From assembly GCA_964515335.1 (NCBI GenBank), contig CAZETS010000019.1:9950-73949 (forward strand): DNA of 64,000 nt, read 5' to 3'. Both the position numbers and the translations under genes were made by a program. The stretch is from TMED88 sp964515335. Its GTDB lineage: Bacteria; Myxococcota_A; UBA9160; UBA4427. This document shows, one piece after another, positions 11,245-20,157 of the stretch. Under the pieces are notes generated by a model. That model was not told the origin of the DNA, ran no database searches, and saw nothing but the letters and a program-made list of their open reading frames with translations. The number at the start of each line of letters is the position of its first letter. Position 1 is the first letter of the stretch.

Positions 11245-11332
11245 GCGCTGCGGCGAGGTGGAGCGCTGCGGCGAGGTGGAGCGCTGCGGCGGGGTGGAGC
11301 GCTGCAGCCTGTTCGAGCGCTGCGGCGTCGCG
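11243..11332. repeat. Five tandem copies of an 18-base unit after the permease stop
   Basis: Units of consensus GAGCGCTGCGGCGAGGTG begin at 11243, 11261, 11279, 11297 and 11315; the first two are identical and the last two diverge. The array begins within the TGA stop of the permease and fills the gap between two convergent genes (permease and hflC). Its core GAGCGC(C)TGCGGCG resembles the unit of the array at 7938. There is no stem-loop with a T-run, so a classical terminator role is not supported. Confidence 0.85.
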
Positions 11333-11360
11333 GACGGGCGGAGCGCGGCCCGCAGCTCGC

Positions 11361-12299
11361 TCACTGCTCGGCCGCGCCGCCCGTTGCGGAGCTCTTCGGC
11401 GTCGGCGCCGGCAACCCCAGATCGAAGGCGCCCCGGCTCGGATCGAGGAAGCGGAAGAAGGCGTGATCCGGCGGCAGCACCATCGTGCTGTTCTCACCGA
11501 GGGTCGCGCGGTAGGCCTCCAGGCTGCGGACGAATGCGTAGAACTCGGCGTCGCGCCCGTATGCGTCGGCGTAGATGGCCGCCGCCTGGGCGTCGCCCTC
11601 GCCGCGGGTCACCTCCGCCTCGGAGCGGGCCTGGGCGAGCAGCGTACGCGCCTCGCGGTCGGCCTTGGCCCGGACCTCGCGCGCCTCGCGTTCGCCCCGC
11701 GCACGCAGCTCGCGCGACTTGGCGTGGCGCTGCTCGCGCATCTGATCGTAGGCGGCCGACTCGGCGCGGTCGGGCAGCTCGGTGCGGTTGATGCGGACGT
11801 CCAGGATCTCGACGCCCTTGGCCCTCAGCGTGACGCTGACTTCCTCACCGAGCGCCTGCAGGACCTGCGCCCGGGCCAGCAGCTTCTCGAGCGGCATCTT
11901 GCTGACCGTGGCGCCCACCTCGCTCTGCAGCCGCCGCTGGATCACCGTCGCAGCGTCCTTCTCGAGCCCCGGAAACGACCGACGGAACTGGAGCGGGTCC
12001 GAGATGCGCCAGATCGCGTAATAGTCGACGATCATCACCTCGTCCTCGATCGGCACCTCGGCGGGCTGCGCGTCGAGATACTGCAGGCGCTTGTCGATCG
12101 TCACCATGGTCTCGATGAAGGGAATGCGGAACGCGATGCCCGGCTCGCTGACCGGCTCTCGCCACGGCGCACCGAGCAACAGCGGGATCTTGTACTCCCA
12201 CTGATTGACGATCACGATCGGCCCGTAGCCGAACTGACCGGCCCAGAGCACGCCGGCGAAGCTGGCCAGCACGACGAGCAGTAGGAAGAGCCGCCTCAC
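11361..12299 (-). CDS. hflC: HflC, SPFH-domain membrane protein
   Basis: The 312-residue protein has a single N-terminal membrane helix (FLLLVVLASFAGVLWAGQFG), a SPFH/band-7 domain (residues about 25-200) and a charged helical region rich in Arg and Glu (REQRHAKSRELRARGEREAR). HflC pairs with HflK to form a periplasmic cage around FtsH and controls membrane-protein quality control. The C-terminus carries the typical segment FYAFVRSLEAYRATLGENSTMVLPPDHAFFRFL, split here only by my quoting limits in other fields. Its start overlaps the end of hflK by 4 bases. No ftsH is in the window. Confidence 0.92.
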   Translation of the reverse strand: MRRLFLLLVVLASFAGVLWAGQFGYGPIVIVNQWEYKIPLLLGAPWREPVSEPGIAFRIPFIETMVTIDKRLQYLDAQPAEVPIEDEVMIVDYYAIWRISDPLQFRRSFPGLEKDAATVIQRRLQSEVGATVSKMPLEKLLARAQVLQALGEEVSVTLRAKGVEILDVRINRTELPDRAESAAYDQMREQRHAKSRELRARGEREAREVRAKADREARTLLAQARSEAEVTRGEGDAQAAAIYADAYGRDAEFYAFVRSLEAYRATLGENSTMVLPPDHAFFRFLDPSRGAFDLGLPAPTPKSSATGGAAEQ

Positions 12300-13381
12300 T
12301 GACCCGCCTCCTTCTCGGCGGCTGCGGCGGCGGGCGGCGTCGGCCGTGCGGCCGGGGGCCCACCGGCGGCCACCGGTGCGGGCGCTCGCTGGGACTGCAG
12401 GAAGGGCATCAGCCCCACCGTGTCGGGCTCGACGATCACCTTCTCGACGCCGGGCAGCACCGCCTGCATGGTCTCCAGGTACAACCGGCTGCGCGTCACG
12501 TCCGGCGCGGCGGCGTATTCCTCGTAGAGCGCGACGAAGCGCGTCGCCTCGCCCCGGGCCTGCAGGATCTTCGCCTCCTTGTAGGCCTCGGAGCCTTCGC
12601 GCAACTCGGCGGCCTCCGCGCGAGCGCGCTCCAGGATCTCCTTGGCGTCGCCCCTGGCGCGCGAGACGCTGCGCTCCAGGTCCTGGCCGGCGCTCGAGAC
12701 CTCCTGGAAGGCCGCCCGCACGGCGCGCGGCGGCTGGACGTCCTGGAGGTTGATCGCATCGATAGCGAAGGGCGGCTCACCGCCCGCATCGCTCGAGTAG
12801 CTCGCCAGGGTGCTGATCAGCTCCTTGCGGGCATCGATCTCGATGTTGTTCTTCCGGGTGATCAGCACCTCGTCGACCGTCATGCCGCCGACGACCTGGC
12901 GCACGGACGCCTGGGCGACCTCGCGCAGGATCTCGTTGGGCTGCTTCATCGAGTAGACGAACGCGTAGGCGTCGTCGATCGTGTACTGCAGGTCGAAGCG
13001 GAGGCTCACGATGTTCTTGTCGGCAGTCTGTATGAACAGACCGTCCTCACGCGCCTCGCCCGACGCGGCCCGTTGGGCGACGGCGCCCTTGCGACCGCCG
13101 AAGATGACGGTCCGCACACCGCTCACGTTGACCGGCCGGTCGTACTCGATCGGCTCGGGCCAGTGCCAGTTCAGGCCCTCTCGCCGGACGGTGCGATGGT
13201 GCTCGCCGAGGCGCAGGATGATCGCCTCCTCGCCGAGGTCGAGCCGATAGAACCCGGTCGAGAGCCATCCCCCGATCACGGCGATGGCCACCAGCAGGAC
13301 GAGGGCGTTGGTCAGGGTCCGCACGACGCCCCGACGGATCTTCTGGTCCGTCGAAGCGCCGGGGTCGTCGGGGTGCGCCAA
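12296..13381 (-). CDS. hflK: HflK, SPFH-domain membrane protein
   Basis: The 361-residue partner of HflC has one membrane helix near residues 17-45 (TLTNALVLLVAIAVIGGWLS), then the SPFH domain with the typical opening GFYRLDLGEEAIILRLGEHH. A long coiled segment follows (ARGDAKEILERARAEAAELR) and an Ala/Pro-rich tail. It forms the HflKC complex that regulates FtsH in the inner membrane. The start directly abuts the stop of the slipin gene, so slipin-hflK-hflC are probably cotranscribed. Confidence 0.92.
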   Translation of the reverse strand: MAHPDDPGASTDQKIRRGVVRTLTNALVLLVAIAVIGGWLSTGFYRLDLGEEAIILRLGEHHRTVRREGLNWHWPEPIEYDRPVNVSGVRTVIFGGRKGAVAQRAASGEAREDGLFIQTADKNIVSLRFDLQYTIDDAYAFVYSMKQPNEILREVAQASVRQVVGGMTVDEVLITRKNNIEIDARKELISTLASYSSDAGGEPPFAIDAINLQDVQPPRAVRAAFQEVSSAGQDLERSVSRARGDAKEILERARAEAAELREGSEAYKEAKILQARGEATRFVALYEEYAAAPDVTRSRLYLETMQAVLPGVEKVIVEPDTVGLMPFLQSQRAPAPVAAGGPPAARPTPPAAAAAEKEAGQ

Positions 13382-14194
13382 CTAGCGCCCCTCCCCGCTC
13401 GGCGCGGCCCCGCCGGAGCTGCTCGCCGGAACCGCCGGCGTCGCGCTGCCGCCGTCGCCGCCGCGGCCCAGGAACGGTCGCATGAGATCGATCGGGAACG
13501 GAAAGATCGTCGTCGAGCTGTTGGTGCCGGCGATCTCGTTCAGGGTCTGCAGGTAACGGAGCTGCAGGCCGGCCTCCTCGGTCGACAGCGTCCGCGCGGC
13601 GTCCGCCAGCCGCTGCGCGGCCATGCTCTCGCCCTCGGCCAGCGTCACCTTGGCGCGCTTCTCGCGCTCGGCCTCGGCCTGCTTGGCCATCACCCGCTGC
13701 ATCTCCTGCGGCAGGTCGATCTGCTTGACCTCGACGGCGCGCACCTTGACGCCCCAGGGCTCGGTCTGCAGGTCGATGATCTCCTGCAGCTTCTGGTTGA
13801 TGCGGTCGCGCTCGGCGAGCAGCTCGTCGAGCTCGGCCTGCCCGCAAACGCTGCGAAGCGTAGTCTGGGCGAGCTGCGAGGTGCCGTAGAGGTAGTTCTC
13901 GACCTGGATCACCGACTTCTCAGGGTGCAGGACGCGGAAGTAGAGCACCGCGTTCACCTTCACCGAGACGTTGTCGCGGGTGATCACCTCCTGCGAGGGC
14001 ACGTCCATGACGATCTCGCGCAGGCCGATCCGCACCATGCGGTCGACGCCCGGGATGATCCACCGCAGACCGGCCGTGCGGATGCCGACGAAGCGACCGA
14101 GCCGGAAAATGACGCCGCGCTCGTACTCGGGAATGATCCGCACACCAGCAATGATGATCGCGAACAGAATGCCCACCAGGATGGCGATGCCCAT
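13382..14194 (-). CDS. Slipin/stomatin family SPFH protein (QmcA-like)
   Basis: The 270-residue protein has one N-terminal membrane helix (GIAILVGILFAIIIAGVRII) and a stomatin-type SPFH domain. It is recognisable by EYERGVIFRLGRFVG, DVPSQEVITRDNVSVKVNAV, the LRSVCGQAELDELLAERDRI stretch and EVKQIDLPQEMQRVMAKQAEA. Bacterial slipins act with NfeD-type proteases in membrane microdomains, and nfeD lies immediately upstream on the same strand. This makes a physical slipin-NfeD partnership likely. It is a third SPFH protein beside hflK and hflC. Confidence 0.9.
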   Translation of the reverse strand: MGIAILVGILFAIIIAGVRIIPEYERGVIFRLGRFVGIRTAGLRWIIPGVDRMVRIGLREIVMDVPSQEVITRDNVSVKVNAVLYFRVLHPEKSVIQVENYLYGTSQLAQTTLRSVCGQAELDELLAERDRINQKLQEIIDLQTEPWGVKVRAVEVKQIDLPQEMQRVMAKQAEAEREKRAKVTLAEGESMAAQRLADAARTLSTEEAGLQLRYLQTLNEIAGTNSSTTIFPFPIDLMRPFLGRGGDGGSATPAVPASSSGGAAPSGEGR

Positions 14195-14272
14195 GGTTCG
14201 GTGCCCCTCCGATTCGACTTCGACCGATCGTGCCCCGCGACGCTGCGAACGCGGCGGTGCAGACCGATAGGT

Positions 14273-15613
14273 TTAGCGCGCGGACTCGGCCCTGCGCACG
14301 CGCAGGACCAGTCCGTCGACCGACTCCACCTCGACCGGATCGCCGGAGGCGATCGCCTGATCGGCCCGGGCGTTCCAGTACTCGCCGCGGATGAAGACCT
14401 TGCCTTCGGGATCGATGGGGCTGCTCGCCTCGCCGTGCATCCCGATCATCTCGTCGATACCCGCCGTCTGACGAACCCAGATGGTCCGACCGATCGAGAA
14501 GACCACCAGAGCCGAGAAGGCGCCCAGCCCGAGCACCGTCGGCAGCAGCACCGACCAGAAGTCGACGTTCAGATCACTCACCTCCGGCTTCTCGAACATC
14601 ATGCTGCCGCCCAGCAGGAACAAGGCGATGCCGGAAGCAAAGAGCAGCCCGAACGAGGCCACGAAGACCTCGGCGATGAGCAGACCGAGCCCCGTCAGGA
14701 TCAGCACGAGCCCGATCCAGTCGAAGGGCAGGATCTGCAGCGCGAAGCCGGTCAGCACCAGGCAGACGGCCCCGGTGACTCCGGGCAGTATCAGGCCGGG
14801 GTTGTTGAACTCGATGTAGAGGCCCATCAGGCCCGCGAGCATCAGAATGACGGCCACGTTCGGGTCGGCGAGGAAGTTGAAGATCGCCTGGAGGATCGTC
14901 ATGTCGATCGGCTCGATGCCGGCGCCCGCCAGCTCGAGATTGCGTGGCTCTCCCTCCACCTCGACCTCGAAGCCCTCGATCATCTCGAGCAGGTCGCTGC
15001 GGTCGTTCGCCACGAAATCGATGACGTTCAGCTCGAGGGCCTCTTCGGCATCCACTGCCACCGAGTTGCGCACCGCCTCGGCGGCCCACTCGACGTTGCG
15101 CTTGCGATGCTTCGCGATGCTCTCGACGTACGAGGCGATCAGGTTCGCCGCCTTCTCCATCGCCGGATCACGCGCGCCTTCCTCGCCTTCCTTGCCGCGC
15201 CCGGCCCCGCCGCCGATCGAGACCGGATGCGCGGCGCCGATCGAGCTGCCCGGCGTCATCGCCGCAACGTTGGCGGCGATGGTGATCATCGTCCCCGCCG
15301 AGGCCGCCCAGGCGCCGCGAGGCGTCACGTAGACGATGGTGGGCACTCGCGCGTTGAGCATCGCCTTGATGATGTCCTGGGTGGACGCCACCAGCCCGCC
15401 CGGCGTATCGAGCTCGATCAGCAGCGCCGCCGCGCCCTCGGTCTCGCTCTGCTCGATGGCGCGCATGATGTAGTCCGCGGAGGCGGGGTTGATCGACCCG
15501 TCCACGGTGATCTGCTTGATGCGCGGGGCCGCATCGGCCGCCGCCGCCGCGAAAAGAGCCCCGGCGAGCGCGACGAACACGGCCACCGCCACCAGGCGCG
15601 TGCGCGACCTCAT
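14273..15613 (-). CDS. NfeD, membrane-anchored ClpP-class serine protease
   Basis: The 446-residue long-form NfeD begins with a signal peptide (LVAVAVFVALAGALFAAAAA). The ClpP-like protease domain follows (ITVDGSINPASADYIMRAIE; LIELDTPGGLVASTQDIIKA; the nucleophile region WAASAGTMITIAANVAAMTP; Lys further on near KAANLIASYVESIAKHRKRN). It continues with a block of membrane helices and ends in an OB-fold NfeD C-terminal domain (GMHGEASSPIDPEGKVFIRG). The family cleaves stomatin C-termini, fitting the slipin gene just downstream. I chose the ATG at 15613; it overlaps the coaBC stop by 4 bases. Confidence 0.9.
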   Translation of the reverse strand: MRSRTRLVAVAVFVALAGALFAAAAADAAPRIKQITVDGSINPASADYIMRAIEQSETEGAAALLIELDTPGGLVASTQDIIKAMLNARVPTIVYVTPRGAWAASAGTMITIAANVAAMTPGSSIGAAHPVSIGGGAGRGKEGEEGARDPAMEKAANLIASYVESIAKHRKRNVEWAAEAVRNSVAVDAEEALELNVIDFVANDRSDLLEMIEGFEVEVEGEPRNLELAGAGIEPIDMTILQAIFNFLADPNVAVILMLAGLMGLYIEFNNPGLILPGVTGAVCLVLTGFALQILPFDWIGLVLILTGLGLLIAEVFVASFGLLFASGIALFLLGGSMMFEKPEVSDLNVDFWSVLLPTVLGLGAFSALVVFSIGRTIWVRQTAGIDEMIGMHGEASSPIDPEGKVFIRGEYWNARADQAIASGDPVEVESVDGLVLRVRRAESAR

Positions 15614-16821
15614 CTCGGGCGCTCCCGGCGGAGCTTCTCGACGCGGTCGAGGATCTGCGCGGCGATCTCGGTCTTGGCGAGCAGCGGGATGTCCTCGACG
15701 CCACCGCCTGGCGTGACGAGGTGGACCGCATTCGTGTCGACCGAAAAGCCGGCATCCGGCCGGGACACATCGTTGGCGACGAGCAGATCGCAGCCCTTGC
15801 GGGCGATCTTGCGCCGCGCCGCCTCGACGACATCGTGGCTCTCGGCCGCGAAGCCCACCACGATGCGATCGCCCTTCCGCCCACACACCTCCTGTAGGAT
15901 GTCGGGGTTGGCGACCAGCTCGAGGGTCATCGGCGCCCCCTCCTCCAGCGACTCCTTCTTGATCTTGCGATCTTCCGCATGCGCGGGCCGGAAGTCGGCC
16001 ACCGCGGCGGCCTTCACGACGACAGTGGCGCGCGGCAGCTCGGCGAGCACGGCTTCGCGCATCTCGAGGGCGGTCTCGACGTCGACCCGCCGGATGCCGG
16101 GCGGCGTCGGCAGCGCCGTCACGCCGGCCACCAGCACGACCTCGGCGCCGCGGCGGGCGGCCTCCTCGGCGATCGCGAAGCCCATTTTGCCCGACGAGCG
16201 GTTGGTGATGCTGCGCACGGTGTCGATCGGCTCGGCGGTGCCGCCGGCGGTGACCAGCACGCACTCCCCGGCCAGCGAGCCGGACGAGAGCGCCCGCTCG
16301 GCCGCCGCGGCGATGGCGGCGGGGTCGGACATGCGACCAAGACCCTCCCACCCGCAGGCCAGCTCACCGGCCTCGGGTCCGACGACGTGTACGCCGCGGG
16401 TGCGAAGCGTCTCGAGATTGGCCCGAGTGGCGGGGTGCTCCCACATGTTCACGTTCATCGCCGGCGCCACCAGGACCGGCGCCCTCGTCGCCAGCAACAC
16501 CGCAGTGACGAGATCGTCGGCGAGGCCGTGGGCCATGCGGGCCAGCACGTCGGCGGTGGCCGGGGCCACGATCACCAGGTCGGCCTGGTCGGCGAGCCGG
16601 ATGTGGTCGATCTCGCCCTCCTCGGACGGGTCGAAGAGGTCGCTCCGGACCGTCTCTCCGGTGAGGGTCTGCAGCACCAGCGGCGCCACGAAGCGCCTGG
16701 CGGCCGAAGTCATCACGCAGCGCACCGAGTGGCCGGCGCCGGTCAGCGCCCGAACGAGCTCGGGCACCTTGTAGGCGGCGATTCCGCCGGTCACGGCGAT
16801 CAGGATCCGCGCGGGCTCCAT
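15610..16821 (-). CDS. coaBC: CoaBC, phosphopantothenoylcysteine synthetase/decarboxylase
   Basis: This is the bifunctional coenzyme A biosynthesis enzyme. The N-terminal flavoprotein decarboxylase (CoaC) shows VTGGIAAYKVPELVRAL, the catalytic-His region EGEIDHIRLADQADL and MNVNMWEHPAT. The C-terminal CTP-dependent synthetase (CoaB) shows VTAGGTAEPIDTVRSITNRS and VLVAGVTALPTP. The protein is 403 residues, the usual length. The ATG at 16821 is chosen because the open frame further upstream lacks homology. The window also holds coaD and coaX, so three CoA steps are near each other. Confidence 0.94.
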   Translation of the reverse strand: MEPARILIAVTGGIAAYKVPELVRALTGAGHSVRCVMTSAARRFVAPLVLQTLTGETVRSDLFDPSEEGEIDHIRLADQADLVIVAPATADVLARMAHGLADDLVTAVLLATRAPVLVAPAMNVNMWEHPATRANLETLRTRGVHVVGPEAGELACGWEGLGRMSDPAAIAAAAERALSSGSLAGECVLVTAGGTAEPIDTVRSITNRSSGKMGFAIAEEAARRGAEVVLVAGVTALPTPPGIRRVDVETALEMREAVLAELPRATVVVKAAAVADFRPAHAEDRKIKKESLEEGAPMTLELVANPDILQEVCGRKGDRIVVGFAAESHDVVEAARRKIARKGCDLLVANDVSRPDAGFSVDTNAVHLVTPGGGVEDIPLLAKTEIAAQILDRVEKLRRERPR

Positions 16822-17072
16822 CGCTCGGCCTTCTCTCCGTCCGTCCCGTCCGTCCCCGACCGTCGGGCCGCCACTCGCGGCCCTGATCGTAGGACGCCTG
16901 CGGGCCGTCCCCCCGGCGGCGCGCTGCCCGGGCGGGGGGCACGATCCCGCCACCGCCAGCACCGTACATCCGCGACCCGCCAACGTTTTGACCGATTCGA
17001 GCGTACACGACCGCCGCCCCGCCGCAAAGCCGCCGGCGCCCGCCCCGAAGCGCCGGGGCGCAGGGGGCACGC

Positions 17073-18503
17073 TCAGCGGCGGCGGTGGATCGCCGCGTCG
17101 AGCAGCCGCTTGCCCGCCGCGAGCCGGCCCGCCAGCCGGCGCGGGGTCGGCGCCTCGGCGTAGATCCGAAGCAGCGGCTCGGTGCCCGAGCGGCGCCACA
17201 TCAGGAAGCCGTCCGAAAGCCCCAGGCGCAGGCCGTCCTCGCCGCCGACGGCGGTGACGGCCGCTCCGTCCACCCGCTCGGGCGCCGCGCCGATCAGACG
17301 ATCGAGGGCGGCCAGGCGCTCCGGCGAGCAGCTGATGGCGCTGCGACCGCAGGCCCCGGCGCCAAAACGAGACTCCAACTCGGCGAGACGGCCGACCACC
17401 CCACCCCGCCCCTCGGCGGCGATCTCGCAGAAGAGCGCGGCGGCGAGCAGTCCGTCCTTGTCGACGCCCATCTTCGACCAGGCGAAGCCACCGCTCTCGT
17501 CACCGGCCACATCGACCGCCCCCGAGGCGAGCAGAGAGGCCAGGTGCTTGAAGCCGATCGATCGTCGCACGGTGGCGAGGCCGTGGTGCCCGGCGACGCG
17601 CGTCAACAGTGATCCGCTCGCCAGCGAGGCCCCGACGCCACGCCGCACGCGACCGGTTCGCGCCAGGTGGTCGACGAGCAGAGCGGTCATCTCCGTCTCG
17701 CTCAGGACCCGGCCACCAGGCAAGACCACGGCGAGCCGGTCGGCGTCGCCATCGGTCGCGAGCCCGAGGCGGACGCCGCGGGAGCGGGACACCAGCTCGC
17801 GAAGCCCGCCGAGCCGGCTCGGCAGCGGATCGGGCGACACCCCGGCGAAGTGCGGGTCCGGCGACTGACGAAGAGCGACGACGCGGCAACCGAGGTCGCC
17901 GAGCGCGCCGTCGAGCACGCCCGCCCCGCAGCCGTGCATCGCGTCATAGGCGACCCGCACGCGTGCAGCGGCGAGACGGTCGCGATCGAGCAAGCGGCCG
18001 AGGTCGCGCACGTAGGCGGCCGCGAGATCGGCGCCGCGACCGCGTCGCGCGGCCGGGGCGACGTGGTCGGGCTGCCGCGCGATGTGCGCCTCGATGCGCC
18101 GGGCGTCGGCGTCGGGCAGCGCGCCACCCTCGGCGCTGAACAGCTTCAGGCCGTGGTACTCCGCTGGATTGTGGCTGGCCGTGAGCATCAGGCCGCCGGC
18201 CACGCGGCGGCGGTGGACCGCATGGCTCAGCACGGGCGTCGGGACCGGTCCCGGTGTCAGCTGGGGCGAGAGCCCCGCCTCGGCGAGCACGTCGGCGGCC
18301 GTCTCGGCCATCGCGCGGCTCGCGAAGCGCGTGTCGAAACCGACCAGGACGCGCGGCGAGTCGCTCCGCTCGCCCAGCCAGCCGGCGGTCGCCCGCACCA
18401 GCCGCCGCAGCTGCGCGAAGGTGACGTCCTCACCGAGCACACCCCGCCAGCCGCTCGTTCCGAAGCGGATCCCTCCCGCCGCATGCGCCGGGCTCCGAGC
18501 CAA
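17073..18503 (-). CDS. Phosphohexomutase (phosphomannomutase/phosphoglucomutase superfamily)
   Basis: This alpha-D-phosphohexomutase has the phosphoserine loop MLTASHNPAEYHGLK, the metal loop ATDGDADRLAV, the sugar-recognition region DESGGFAWSKMGVDKDG and the phosphate-binding C-terminal WRRSGTEPLLRIYAEA. It interconverts hexose 1- and 6-phosphates for nucleotide-sugar supply; which sugar cannot be decided from sequence alone. The ATG at 18629 would run 71 bases into coaD. The TTG at 18503, preceded by a GGGGGA tract, gives 476 residues starting just before the conserved GIRFGTSGWRG, so I prefer it. Confidence 0.88.
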   Translation of the reverse strand: MARSPAHAAGGIRFGTSGWRGVLGEDVTFAQLRRLVRATAGWLGERSDSPRVLVGFDTRFASRAMAETAADVLAEAGLSPQLTPGPVPTPVLSHAVHRRRVAGGLMLTASHNPAEYHGLKLFSAEGGALPDADARRIEAHIARQPDHVAPAARRGRGADLAAAYVRDLGRLLDRDRLAAARVRVAYDAMHGCGAGVLDGALGDLGCRVVALRQSPDPHFAGVSPDPLPSRLGGLRELVSRSRGVRLGLATDGDADRLAVVLPGGRVLSETEMTALLVDHLARTGRVRRGVGASLASGSLLTRVAGHHGLATVRRSIGFKHLASLLASGAVDVAGDESGGFAWSKMGVDKDGLLAAALFCEIAAEGRGGVVGRLAELESRFGAGACGRSAISCSPERLAALDRLIGAAPERVDGAAVTAVGGEDGLRLGLSDGFLMWRRSGTEPLLRIYAEAPTPRRLAGRLAAGKRLLDAAIHRRR

Positions 18504-18558
18504 CCGGTCCCCCCGAACCTGGGCGCGCGCCGGAATGGAGGTGTCTCCGGCGACGTGC

Positions 18559-19062
18559 TCAGCTCCCTGCCAGCTTGCGTTTGAGCCGCTCCTCGACGAC
18601 CGGGGGAACGAACTCGGCCACCGACGCACCGAACCGCACCAACTCCTTCAGTCGGGATGAGCTCACGTAGAGATAGTCCTGGCTCGCGGCCAGGAAGATG
18701 ATCTCGACCTTCGGCTCGAGATGCCGGTTCATCAGCGCCATCTCGAACTCGTACTCGAAATCGGACATGGCGCGCAGCCCGCGGATAATCGCGCAGGCGC
18801 CGATGTTGCGGGCGTGCTCGACCACCAGGCCGTCGAAGACCTCGACACGCGCGCGGTCGATGTCGCCGAGCACGGCATCGAGCATCTCGAGCCGCTCGTC
18901 GGTGGAGAACGTGCCCGACTTGGAGACGTTACGCGCGACGGCCGCGACGACCTCGTCGAACACCCCGAGGCTGCGGTGGATGAGATCGAGGTGGCCGTTG
19001 GTGATCGGGTCGAAGCTCGCCGGGAAGAGCGCAATCTTCCGGCTCGGCGCCTGTGCGATCAT
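18559..19062 (-). CDS. coaD: CoaD, phosphopantetheine adenylyltransferase
   Basis: The 167-residue enzyme makes dephospho-CoA from phosphopantetheine and ATP. It shows the nucleotidyltransferase motif FPASFDPITNGHLDLIHRSL, the RGLRAMSDFEYEFEMALMNR stretch and the ISSSxxK-type signature in its usual place (YLYVSSSRLKELVRFGASV). The length is normal. The start overlaps the rsmD stop by 4 bases (ATGA), the common rsmD-coaD pairing. The ATG at 19062 is preferred over an open upstream frame that is only a shadow of rsmD. Confidence 0.95.
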   Translation of the reverse strand: MIAQAPSRKIALFPASFDPITNGHLDLIHRSLGVFDEVVAAVARNVSKSGTFSTDERLEMLDAVLGDIDRARVEVFDGLVVEHARNIGACAIIRGLRAMSDFEYEFEMALMNRHLEPKVEIIFLAASQDYLYVSSSRLKELVRFGASVAEFVPPVVEERLKRKLAGS

Positions 19063-19652
19063 CTCTGCTTCGGTCCTCCGCTCTGCCCTGCCCCATGCTC
19101 GGGGACCAGCCAGGTCACCGACGTGTCCCCATAGCTTCGCGTCGACTCGACGGAGAGGCCTCCGACCGTCTCCAGAATCGGCGCCACAGCATGACGCTTC
19201 GCGCACTCGACCACCACCACGGCGTCTGGCGCGAGCAGCCCCCCTCGAACCACGGCGTCGAGCAGCTCGCCGAGTCGTGCGTGGTCCGCGTAGGGCGGAT
19301 CGACGAAGATCAGGTCGAACACCGCGCCCTCCCCGGCGAGCCGGCGGATCGCCACGGCCGCTTCGCTCCTGACCACCCGTGCCCGGTCGCCGATGCCGAG
19401 ATCGCCGAGCGTGCGCTCGAGGGCGGCCACGACCCGGCCAGCCCGGTCGACGAAGGTGACCCCGTCGGCCCCTCGGGAAATCGCCTCGATACCGAGCGCG
19501 CCGCTGCCCGCGAAGAGGTCGAGCACGTTCGCGCCCGAGAGATCGCCGAGCCGAGCGAACATCGACTCGCGCACGCGGTCGGAGGTCGGGCGCACGCCCG
19601 GCGCAGGAGACGCCAGGCGACGCCCGCGCAGCTCGCCCGCGATGATCCTCAA
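19059..19652 (-). CDS. rsmD: RsmD, 16S rRNA (guanine-N2)-methyltransferase
   Basis: The 197-residue class I SAM methyltransferase modifies 16S rRNA G966 (E. coli numbering). Motifs are the N-terminal RIIAGELRGRRLASP, the SAM motif NVLDLFAGSGALGIEAISRG and the catalytic DLIFVDPPYADHARLGELLD. I place the start at the TTG at 19652, which has GGAGGA at a 7-base spacing and begins exactly at the conserved position. A longer frame reaching 19727 has no homology. It is cotranscribed with coaD. Confidence 0.93.
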   Translation of the reverse strand: MRIIAGELRGRRLASPAPGVRPTSDRVRESMFARLGDLSGANVLDLFAGSGALGIEAISRGADGVTFVDRAGRVVAALERTLGDLGIGDRARVVRSEAAVAIRRLAGEGAVFDLIFVDPPYADHARLGELLDAVVRGGLLAPDAVVVVECAKRHAVAPILETVGGLSVESTRSYGDTSVTWLVPEHGAGQSGGPKQR

Positions 19653-20157
19653 GCGACGCTCCTCCAGTCTCGATCGCACGTCGATGCGGCGCTCTCGTCT
19701 GCGCTGCACCGCGCAACTGTGCAACATCGGTCGCGGCCAGGCGCAGCAGACTCCGCGACAGCACGATGCATCGCGTCATACGGATCACAAGAATATGCAT
19801 CCATACTGACCAAAGCCTGCTCTCGACGAGGTCTACGGCGGTCCGGTCTAGACGGCGATTTCCGAACGAAGGCCCGAATCATTACCTGTCCGTTCGACTC
19901 CTTCTTGCCGCTGCCCGAAAAGCAAGAAGCGCACCACCGAGCTCGCCCGACCGTGCATGTCATCGCACAGGCGCAAGTCAACACCCGATGGAGTCGACGC
20001 ACTACATCGACATCGATCGACATCGTTCGTCGATGCAGAGCGTCACACACCCTTGAAGGTGCGCAGACAGCTGCCTACACTGCCGAAGCGATTTAAATTA
20101 ATACACATCCATGCGACGCTCGAGAATCACGGCGCACGCGAAAGGACGCAAGCGAAG
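19653..20157. other. Gene-free stretch between divergent rsmD and the XRE gene
   Basis: About 500 bases carry no convincing gene and are visibly less GC-rich than the neighbours, including an AT-rich patch GCGATTTAAATTAATAC (about 20087-20103) that could hold a promoter -10 region for the XRE gene. Frames open here translate to low-complexity sequence with no family resemblance. The clearest structure is the repeat cluster at 20005-20035, listed separately. Confidence 0.5.
20005..20035. promoter_or_regulatory. Candidate operator: direct plus inverted repeats
   Basis: Two perfect adjacent copies of ATCGACATCG (20006-20015 and 20016-20025) lie inside a 7-base inverted repeat CATCGAC/GTCGATG (20005-20011 and 20029-20035). 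It lies about 120 bases upstream of the XRE regulator gene, a normal place for an autoregulatory operator. This is seen directly; the function is inferred and untested. Confidence 0.35.

Noticed and set aside
13073..16774. A 1233-residue open frame on the plus strand opposite hflK, slipin, nfeD and coaBC
   Set aside because: It is the antisense of four well-supported genes; its composition (His/Arg/Asp/Gln-rich) is typical of an antisense frame in GC-rich DNA.
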